NCBI GenBank assembly: GCA_013287095.1
Contig: JABDEJ010000040.1
Span: 1-21,236, forward strand
From: Bacteroidota bacterium
GTDB lineage: Bacteria > Bacteroidota > Bacteroidia > CAILMK01
Reading direction: 5' to 3'
DNA: 21,236 nucleotides
In this document: piece by piece, positions 14,393 through 21,236 of the stretch
Numbering within the stretch: the first letter of the stretch is position 1
Layout: each line of letters begins with the position of its first letter
Program-made: the position numbers and the translations under genes
Notes under the pieces: model-generated
Told to the model about the DNA's origin: nothing
The model's input: only the letters and a program-made list of their open reading frames with translations
The model's database searches: none

Positions 14393-17300
14393 ATGAAACA
14401 CTTTCTACAAAACCTGAAAACAGTAACCAGTAATCTCATTAACAGAATTTTACCAGGATTTCTTACAATCATATTGGTATTATTCTTTTTTAATGCAGGC
14501 GCCCAAGCGTGGCAGCCGATGGGACCAAGTGATTTCAATGTATCAACGGGAGGTTCAGGTTTTTCTGCAGGCAATGCTCAATACTGCTCAATGGCATTAA
14601 ATGGCAGCGGGGTTCCTTATGTAGCGTATCAGGACCAGGCCAACTCTTATAAATTAACTGTGATGAAATACAATGGCTCAAGCTGGAGTGTTGTAGGGAG
14701 CGCCGGTATTTCAGCCGGTGCCGCATACACGCCTTCTTTAGCCATTGACCAAAGTGGCAATTTATATGTTGCCTATGTGGATGGCAGCACAGGCAATGGA
14801 ACACTTATGAAATATAACGGAACAACCTGGTCTACGGTAAGCGGGTCTTTTTCGACCGGTGACCCAAATTATACCAAACTTAGAATAGACGCTAATGGAA
14901 ACCCCGTTGTAGCGTATATACTTGGATCAAATGGCAAGGCGGCTGTTTCCAGATACAGTGGAGGTTCATGGTCAGCAATAGGCAGTTCAGGGTTTTCAGC
15001 AGGTCAAGCTGAAAGTATGGATTTGGATATTGACGGAAGTGGAAATATTTACGTTGTTTATGGTGATATTTCTTTAGGAGGCAAAGCAGTTGCCATGAAA
15101 TATAGTGGCAGTTCATGGACTGCAGTTGGAAGCAGTTCCGGATTTACAGGAGGTTCAGGCGCTGCAGGCACACCTACACTGGCCATTGACGCGAGTAACA
15201 ATCTTTATGTCGCTTACCAGGATAACGGGAATAACTTTGAAGCAACAGTTATGAAATACAATGGATCAAGCTGGTCTGTACTTGGTGGTAGCGCAGTTTC
15301 AAGTGTCGAATCCCAATTTACCTCGGTAGCGGTTGATGCAAACGGCAATCCTTATGTAGCTTTTGATGATATCACTAACAATTTAGCGACTGTCATGGAA
15401 TACAACGGTACGAGTTGGGTTGCTGTTGGAAGTGCAGATTTCAATGGGGCACCTATTGCTTATAATTCATTGGTAATTAATTCAACAGGCTCGCTATACC
15501 TCGCATTTAATAACAATACCGGAGGTAACTATTCCGGGGCCATGTATGCCTATAGCTGTTCAAGTGCCGGCGCATTGAATTTTAACAGCACGAATAATAA
15601 TTATGTACTTATCCCTCATCAAACAAATCTTGTAGTAACTAACGCGCTGACTATGGAAGCATGGGTTTACCCTACTAACAACAGCGGTTGGCACCAGATT
15701 GTTAATAAAGAGTATGACTGGGAAATGTTTATAACGGATGGCGTATTTAAATATGCAATCAGCACAGCGGGATCAAACAGCTGGCCGGAAACTGATGTTG
15801 AGAGTTTACCATTAAATACATGGTCGCACGTAGCAGTCACCTATGATGGCACAGTAGCGAAAGCTTATGTAAACGGGACTCTTATAACTTCAACGACACG
15901 TACCGGGACAATATCGAACTCTCAGTTGCCCTATGAAATAGGATGGCGGTATTCAACCGGTTCCGGTGGGCCATTTGCCGGGAGCATTGATGAAGTGCGT
16001 GTGTGGAACAGGGCATTGTGCCAGGGAGAAATCCAAAACAGTATTAATTGCGAACTTTCGGGTATACAAACTGGATTGATATCCTACTTTAAATTTGATC
16101 AGGGCTTTATTAATGGCAATAATGGTACAGTTACAACAGCTACTGATGCAAGTCCGCTCGGCAACAACGGAACACTTAAAAACTTCAGTCTCACCGGTGC
16201 TACCTCAAACTGGGTGGCAGGCGAGGTTTCGGGTACCTGCTCTGCATATACGGAACCCACAACAACATTCAGTTCACAACCTGCCTCTGTAACTATTTGT
16301 GCCGGAACAAATACATCCTTCACAGTTGGCACTTCAACTACTTCACCAATCTACCAATGGCAGGTGAATACGGGTTCAGGATATACAATTATCACAAATA
16401 ATTCAGTGTATACGAATGCAACAACAGCCACTCTTAATATTACTAATGCAACCTCTGGGATGACCGGATATACTTATCAATGCGTCGTATCTGGTGCATG
16501 TTCTTCGGTTGCAACTACAAATGCAGGTACCCTTACTGTAAATACGAAGCCCGTCTTTACGACATGCCCGTCAAATATGACTGTAAGCACTTCAACTACA
16601 ACATGTAATGCAGTGGTAGCATATACAGCTATTGCCAGTGGCACACCTGCACCAACAATTACATATAGTTTCAGCGGCGCTACTTCCGGCAGCGGTTCCG
16701 GAACCGGCACAGGATCTACTTTTAATAAAGGTATAACTACCGTAACCATCAATGCCACAAATACCTGCGGATCGGCGTCGGCATGTTCGTTCTCAATTAC
16801 CATGAATGATAACACCGCGCCGGGTGGCGGCACAACTCTTTCTTCAGTTTTAGGAGCAGCTCCTGTGACAGCGCTTTTAAATGTACCTGAGGCAGCAGAC
16901 TTCGGGGTTCTATACCAGGTAAATATTGGTACAGACCAGAATTATGGCACAGCAGCAGTTACTTATGCGGTGAACAATGCCGCTAAAACCGGTCTGAAAT
17001 TCAACAGACTGGCCTATATGTACCAACTTGATGGCAACTGGGTTTGGGTATCTATGGATACACTTACCTCTAACCTTACCAAATTGGGTATCCCCAATGT
17101 TACTGCAAATCCTGTAGTATGGCAACAGAAGGTAACTAATATGAACGTTTACTCCAATGTTTCAGGGGTGACTACCGGAACAGGAATTACCACTGGGAAC
17201 GTGGAAATGTGGACTGATTGTTATACGCAGGCCCTTGGCTTTGCCGGAATAGGCGGCAGTGCGACTACATACGACTATAACGATAGCAGGTCTAATGCCA

Positions 17301-20300
17301 ACTGCTATGGTTCCTTCCAGGTAAATAACTATGGCGCAGGACAGACCATATTGGCCTGGAACGATTTTACAGGAAGTGGAACTGATGATGTAGGTATCGG
17401 GAATGATCCATCTGGTAACCCTGATTGGACTTTCGCGGCTAATGCAGGAAACTATACCACACGTACTTTGTATATTCTGGTAGGAAACTCAACCGGCGTA
17501 AAAACAAATAATATTTCTGTAAATGTAGACGCCAATACGACAGCTAGCATAACAACTTCCCAGATAGATAACGGAACAACCGACAATTGCAGTATTGCCA
17601 GCGAAAGCCTGAGCAAAACCAGTTTCGCTTGTGCCAGTGCCGGAGCAAATACGGTTATTCTTTCAGTAACAGACGGCAGCGGGAACGTTGCCACCGGTGC
17701 TGCTGTCGTAACGGTTAATACACCTGTTATATCTGTATCAGGTAACAATAATACCATTGCCGCAGGTAGCGTTACAACTTCTATAACCAATACAACAAAT
17801 TTCGGAACTACTACTGGAGCAAATATTACTGAAACATATACCATTAAAAATACAGGGACAGCAAGTCTGACTGTTTCCTCAATTGCATTAAGTGGTACCA
17901 ATTCTTCCAATTTTGCAATTGGTGGAATTACTTTGCCAGCATCAGTAGTTGCAGGTGGATCTACTACATTTACAGTTACTTTTAGTTCTTCGGTTCCCGC
18001 TACTTATAATGCGACAGTCACAGTTAATAACGGTGATTGCAACCATTCTGCTTTTGCATTTGCCATATCTGCGCAAAATACTTGTGTAGCGCCCACTATA
18101 AGTTCTCAACCTGCAAGTACTACAGTTTGTGCCGGGAATAATGCGATATTTAGTGTATCTGCGGCCGGAACAAATCTTACATATCAATGGCAGTTAAGTA
18201 CAAACAGTGGTTCATCATTTAGCAGCATCGCGGGTGCAACAGCAGCAGCATATACTGTTTCTGCCCCGGCAGCTTCCTTAAATGGCTACGAGTATAAGGT
18301 TATTATTTCCGGATCATGTGGCTCTCTGACCTCAAATCCAGGTACACTGACCATAAATACCGCTCCTTCTATAAACTCATCTCCTTCACCTTCAACCATT
18401 TGTGCAGGAAGCAATACTGCATTCTCAGCAACTGCCAGTGGAACAGGACTTGCCTATCAATGGCAGGTGAGCACAGGGTCTGGATATACTACTATTTCAA
18501 ATACAGGGGTTTATACCAACGCAACTACTGCTACCTTAAATATAACTGGTGCAACTGCTGCGATGAATGCTTATACTTATCAATGTATTGTTTCAGGTAC
18601 TTGTTCTCCGGCAGCAACTTCAACGGCAGCCAGGCTTACAGTAAATACAAATCCGACAGGTTACTTCGACGTACCTTCACTTATTTGTGGTAGTGGTACA
18701 CTTACAGGACATGGTGGTGGAATTTATTTGTGGAGCAATGGAAGTTCCAATTCGACAATCACCGTTTCTGCCTCAGGAACATACGCTTTAACAGTTACGG
18801 ATGGCAACGGTTGTGTCAGCACCAATCACGCCAATGTAACAGTGAACCCGCAGCCGACTGCTTCAGTAACCGGCGGTATAAGCACTTGTCAAAATGGAGG
18901 AGCCAATATAACTACGGCAAGTGCATCTAACGGATCAATATTATGGACGAGTAACGGAGTTGGAACACTATCAAATGCGACAACTTTAACACCCAGCTAT
19001 GCAGCAGCGGCAGGTGACGGTGGAAAAACTGTTACTTTAACAATGACAGTTTCCAACGGTATTTGTCCAGCAGCAACTGCAACTTTCCCAATTTACGTAA
19101 GTGCGGCACCAACATCTTCCATTTCTGGAAACACATCTTTTTGTGCAGGAAGCTTTACCACTCTGACTGCAAATACAGATATTGGTACTGGCTTTCAGTG
19201 GTATGATATAAACGGCCCCATAAGTGCAGCGACAGGTTCAACTTTAGTAGTAACTGGAGCAGGGACTTACTACGTAGTCGTTATCAATGGCACATGTCAA
19301 ATTACTTCAGCAGGATATACAGTAATTGTGAATACAGCGCCGGTTATCAGCTCTTCACCTTCAACTACCACTGTTAATTCTGGCGCCAATGCTTCATTTA
19401 CCGTTGCCGCCACTGGTACTGATTTAACCTATCAATGGCAGGAAAGCCAGGATGGCGGAAATACCTGGAACACTCTTTCAAATACAGGAGTATATTCTAC
19501 AGTTACTACCGCTACCTTGAATCTCACTGCTCTACCTGTTTCTATGAATGCATTTCAATATGAGTGTGTCGTTTCAGGGACATGCGGTAATGCAACTTCA
19601 AGTCCGGCAGTTTTAACTATTTTGGCGCCAGCAGGTGCATTGAATTTCAATAGTGCCTACAATTATGTTTCACTTAACAGCACAGTCGGCAACGTTGGAG
19701 GCGCTGATTTCGCCATTCAAATGAATATCCGTTTTACCAGCACCGCCTCAATGTACTTATTGAGTAAAAGAGGTTACTGTGGAGGGGTTAACACCCTTTC
19801 AATGCAAGTGGGTAACGGACAAATAGGTTTCGAGTTTTATGATCCTGACAACGGCCTTGGAACCAACGGAGGCGGAACTACTTTGATAAATGACGGGAAA
19901 TGGCACCAGGTTACAATGACCCGGAATAACGGCACAATAACAATATACATTGATGGGAATGTAGAACTCACCAGATATTCACTTGCAAGTATCAATAATC
20001 CTTCTGTGACCACCCTGGGCTATAGCGTATGTACATACCAGAATCCTTCAGTATCGTACAACGGTGATATGGATGAAGTTCGCTTCTGGAGCCGTGGACT
20101 ATGTGCCGGTGAAATAGCGAACAACCAAAGCTGCGAACTGGCAAGTGGACAAACAGGCCTGGTTGCTTATTATCAATTCGATCAGGGATTTATAAATGGC
20201 GATAATACTTCGGTTACCAGCGTTATTGACGCGAGTGGGAATGGGAATACCGGGACCCTGAATAATTTCACTTTGTCCGGTAGTTCATCAAACTGGGTTG

Positions 20301-21236
20301 CAGGAAGTGTTTCAGGGACATGTGGCACATTTACGAATCCTGCCGCATCTGTTTCAGGAAATAATACATCAATTGCCAATAACAGTAATACAACCGATCC
20401 TTCAAATGCCACAGATTTCGGCAGCACTGGCCTGGGCGTAGCTACTACTGAAACTTATACGATCACAAATTCTGGAAATGGATTGCTTACAATTGGGGAT
20501 ATTAGTTTTTCAGGAACAAATGCATCTGACTTTAGTGTGACTACAGCACCAGCATCTTCGGTGGATGTGAATGGATCAACTAATTTTATAGTTACTTTCA
20601 CTCCAACTACAACATCCTTTGAAAATGCAACCATCAGCATTGGAACCAATGATTGCTATAACAATCCATATACTTTCGCTTTGACAGGAACAGGATTGTC
20701 ACCTGCCGGGGCTTTGAATTTTGATGGAAATAGTAATTATGTTCTAATCCCACACCAAAAAAATCTGGTGGTGTCGAAGGCTCTGACCATGGAAGCATGG
20801 GTTTACCCAACTGACAACAACGGCTGGCGCCAGATTCTTAATAAAGAGTTTGACTGGGAAATGTGGACAGATAATGGGGTATTTAAATATGCCATCAGCA
20901 CAGCAGGTTCAAATAGCTGGCTGGAATATGATGTTGAGAGTTTACCATTAAATACCTGGTCGCATGTAGCTGTAACCTATGATAGTGCAGTAACGAAAGC
21001 TTATGTAAATGGAGCTCTTATAACTTCAACGCCACTTACGGGGACAATATCGAACACTGGGTTGCCCTATGAAATAGGATGGCGGTATTCAACCAGCTCC
21101 GGCGGACCATTTATAGGAACTATTGATGAAGTGCGTGTGTGGAACAGGGCATTGTGCCAGGGAGAGATACAAAACAGTATGAGCTGTGAACTTTCGGGTA
21201 CCCAAACCGGATTGATATCTTATTTCACATTTGATC
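14393..21236 (+). CDS. Giant multidomain secreted LamG / Ig-like / choice-of-anchor-D protein, 3' end beyond the window
   Basis: The frame is open for at least 2281 codons. The ATG is the first after an in-frame TAA at 14375-14377. A signal peptide with a long basic N-region ends near A39 (NAGAQA). Residues about 40-391 hold seven propeller-like blades (MKYNGSSW, LAID.SGNLYVAY). These are followed by LamG-like domain 1 (392-615), an Ig-like domain with YQWQV (620-718), an HYR-like domain (719-807), an unassigned 225-residue domain (808-1033), another HYR-like segment (to 1110), choice-of-anchor-D domain 1 (1111-1229), two Ig-like domains (1230-1418), PKD-like modules (1419-1648), another Ig-like domain (to 1742), LamG-like 2 (1747-1977), choice-of-anchor-D 2 (1980-2103) and LamG-like 3 (2104 to the edge). 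No catalytic site is recognised. It is likely a surface adhesin or carbohydrate- or matrix-binding protein. Any C-terminal sorting domain lies outside. Confidence 0.92.
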   Translation, partial: MKHFLQNLKTVTSNLINRILPGFLTIILVLFFFNAGAQAWQPMGPSDFNVSTGGSGFSAGNAQYCSMALNGSGVPYVAYQDQANSYKLTVMKYNGSSWSVVGSAGISAGAAYTPSLAIDQSGNLYVAYVDGSTGNGTLMKYNGTTWSTVSGSFSTGDPNYTKLRIDANGNPVVAYILGSNGKAAVSRYSGGSWSAIGSSGFSAGQAESMDLDIDGSGNIYVVYGDISLGGKAVAMKYSGSSWTAVGSSSGFTGGSGAAGTPTLAIDASNNLYVAYQDNGNNFEATVMKYNGSSWSVLGGSAVSSVESQFTSVAVDANGNPYVAFDDITNNLATVMEYNGTSWVAVGSADFNGAPIAYNSLVINSTGSLYLAFNNNTGGNYSGAMYAYSCSSAGALNFNSTNNNYVLIPHQTNLVVTNALTMEAWVYPTNNSGWHQIVNKEYDWEMFITDGVFKYAISTAGSNSWPETDVESLPLNTWSHVAVTYDGTVAKAYVNGTLITSTTRTGTISNSQLPYEIGWRYSTGSGGPFAGSIDEVRVWNRALCQGEIQNSINCELSGIQTGLISYFKFDQGFINGNNGTVTTATDASPLGNNGTLKNFSLTGATSNWVAGEVSGTCSAYTEPTTTFSSQPASVTICAGTNTSFTVGTSTTSPIYQWQVNTGSGYTIITNNSVYTNATTATLNITNATSGMTGYTYQCVVSGACSSVATTNAGTLTVNTKPVFTTCPSNMTVSTSTTTCNAVVAYTAIASGTPAPTITYSFSGATSGSGSGTGTGSTFNKGITTVTINATNTCGSASACSFSITMNDNTAPGGGTTLSSVLGAAPVTALLNVPEAADFGVLYQVNIGTDQNYGTAAVTYAVNNAAKTGLKFNRLAYMYQLDGNWVWVSMDTLTSNLTKLGIPNVTANPVVWQQKVTNMNVYSNVSGVTTGTGITTGNVEMWTDCYTQALGFAGIGGSATTYDYNDSRSNANCYGSFQVNNYGAGQTILAWNDFTGSGTDDVGIGNDPSGNPDWTFAANAGNYTTRTLYILVGNSTGVKTNNISVNVDANTTASITTSQIDNGTTDNCSIASESLSKTSFACASAGANTVILSVTDGSGNVATGAAVVTVNTPVISVSGNNNTIAAGSVTTSITNTTNFGTTTGANITETYTIKNTGTASLTVSSIALSGTNSSNFAIGGITLPASVVAGGSTTFTVTFSSSVPATYNATVTVNNGDCNHSAFAFAISAQNTCVAPTISSQPASTTVCAGNNAIFSVSAAGTNLTYQWQLSTNSGSSFSSIAGATAAAYTVSAPAASLNGYEYKVIISGSCGSLTSNPGTLTINTAPSINSSPSPSTICAGSNTAFSATASGTGLAYQWQVSTGSGYTTISNTGVYTNATTATLNITGATAAMNAYTYQCIVSGTCSPAATSTAARLTVNTNPTGYFDVPSLICGSGTLTGHGGGIYLWSNGSSNSTITVSASGTYALTVTDGNGCVSTNHANVTVNPQPTASVTGGISTCQNGGANITTASASNGSILWTSNGVGTLSNATTLTPSYAAAAGDGGKTVTLTMTVSNGICPAATATFPIYVSAAPTSSISGNTSFCAGSFTTLTANTDIGTGFQWYDINGPISAATGSTLVVTGAGTYYVVVINGTCQITSAGYTVIVNTAPVISSSPSTTTVNSGANASFTVAATGTDLTYQWQESQDGGNTWNTLSNTGVYSTVTTATLNLTALPVSMNAFQYECVVSGTCGNATSSPAVLTILAPAGALNFNSAYNYVSLNSTVGNVGGADFAIQMNIRFTSTASMYLLSKRGYCGGVNTLSMQVGNGQIGFEFYDPDNGLGTNGGGTTLINDGKWHQVTMTRNNGTITIYIDGNVELTRYSLASINNPSVTTLGYSVCTYQNPSVSYNGDMDEVRFWSRGLCAGEIANNQSCELASGQTGLVAYYQFDQGFINGDNTSVTSVIDASGNGNTGTLNNFTLSGSSSNWVAGSVSGTCGTFTNPAASVSGNNTSIANNSNTTDPSNATDFGSTGLGVATTETYTITNSGNGLLTIGDISFSGTNASDFSVTTAPASSVDVNGSTNFIVTFTPTTTSFENATISIGTNDCYNNPYTFALTGTGLSPAGALNFDGNSNYVLIPHQKNLVVSKALTMEAWVYPTDNNGWRQILNKEFDWEMWTDNGVFKYAISTAGSNSWLEYDVESLPLNTWSHVAVTYDSAVTKAYVNGALITSTPLTGTISNTGLPYEIGWRYSTSSGGPFIGTIDEVRVWNRALCQGEIQNSMSCELSGTQTGLISYFTFD
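14510..15565 (+). repeat. Seven propeller-like blades in the right giant protein
   Basis: Seven segments of about 47-58 residues share the pattern W-[ST]-x-[VI]-G-S-x-[GS]-[IF]-S, then LAID.[SN]GN[LP]YVAY, then [VA]MKYNG[ST]SW. Seven copies fit one closed beta-propeller. The motif differs from the SBBP motif of the left giant protein, so the two propellers belong to different repeat families. Confidence 0.75.
15566..16090 (+). repeat. LamG-like cassette, copy 1 (near-duplicate of 20705-21236)
   Basis: This coding segment (GALNF...NYVLIPHQ, TMEAWVYP, TWSHVAVTYD, IDEVRVWNRALCQGEI) recurs at 20705-21236 with roughly 85-90% base identity by eye, including exact runs of 34 bases (15925-15958) and 44 bases (15986-16029). 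The motifs are those of the LamG/concanavalin-A-like jelly-roll fold. Confidence 0.85.
19633..20323 (+). repeat. LamG-like cassette, copy 2 (diverged)
   Basis: The translation shows GALNFNSAYNYVSL, DGKWHQVTMTR, IYIDG, MDEVRFWSRGLCAGEI and a closing YYQFDQGFINGDN..SNWVAGSVSGTC. The order of motifs matches copies 1 and 3, but the middle is clearly different in sequence, so it is an older paralogous domain rather than part of the recent duplication. The closing segment matches the tail of copy 1 (FINGNN..SNWVAGEVSGTC). Confidence 0.8.
20705..21236 (+). repeat. LamG-like cassette, copy 3 (cut by the window edge)
   Basis: This is the near-duplicate of 15566-16090, offset by 5136 to 5139 bases, with one codon of length difference near the start (FNSTNNNYV against FDGNSNYV). 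It stops at the right edge within YFTFD. The frame stays open, so the domain should continue outside the window. Confidence 0.85.

Noticed and set aside
14144..14574. Open frames across the divergent gap (14144-14377 plus and 14296-14574 minus)
   Set aside because: They overlap the direct-repeat site and the signal-peptide start of the right giant gene and show no domain.
14535..20649. Minus-strand and alternate-frame open frames inside the right giant gene
   Set aside because: They are shadows of one continuous plus-strand frame whose domains can be read from 14393 to the window end.

Overview
The window looks like chromosomal DNA of a member of the Bacteroidota, probably of the Chitinophagia/Sphingobacteriia/Flavobacteriia type. 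The reasons are moderate to low GC, SBBP-propeller, LamG and choice-of-anchor-D repeat proteins, a TPR-containing periplasmic-sensor histidine kinase, a LytTR response regulator, AT-rich leaders without Shine-Dalgarno sites on the large genes, and a TAnnTTTG-like promoter element. The genus cannot be told from the sequence.

Layout from left to right. (1) Bases 1-61 read on the plus strand as the end of an Ig-like repeat unit. They then collide with the same repeat family on the minus strand, so an inversion junction lies at about 54-64. (2) Bases 41-10804, minus strand: a giant secreted protein of 3587 residues. It has a signal peptide, an N-terminal domain of SBBP proteins, a seven-bladed SBBP propeller, a CARDB-like linker and 36 Ig-like repeats of about 76 residues. 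The last repeat is cut at the junction. (3) Bases 10805-11512: a 708-base gap with no convincing gene but some possible RNA hairpins. (4) Bases 11513-12253, plus strand: a LytTR-type response regulator. It overlaps tail to tail by 11 bases with (5) a TPR sensor histidine kinase at 12243-14123, minus strand. (6) Bases 14124-14392: a 269-base regulatory gap holding two exact 17-base direct repeats at a 21-base period. (7) Base 14393 to the window end, plus strand: a second giant secreted protein. It is open for at least 2281 codons and has a signal peptide, a seven-bladed propeller of another family, three LamG-like domains, Ig-like, HYR-like and PKD-like modules and two choice-of-anchor-D domains. 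It runs off the right edge.

How the parts may work together (inference): two giant cell-surface or secreted proteins, probably adhesins or extracellular matrix components, diverge around a sensor/regulator pair that could control them. The 21-base-period repeat upstream of the right-hand giant gene has the geometry of a LytTR operator and a GTTCAT core, and it lies beside a LytTR regulator gene. The most notable observations are this candidate operator, the inversion junction that truncates the left-hand giant gene, and the ordered AB/ABC higher-order pattern of its 36 repeats.
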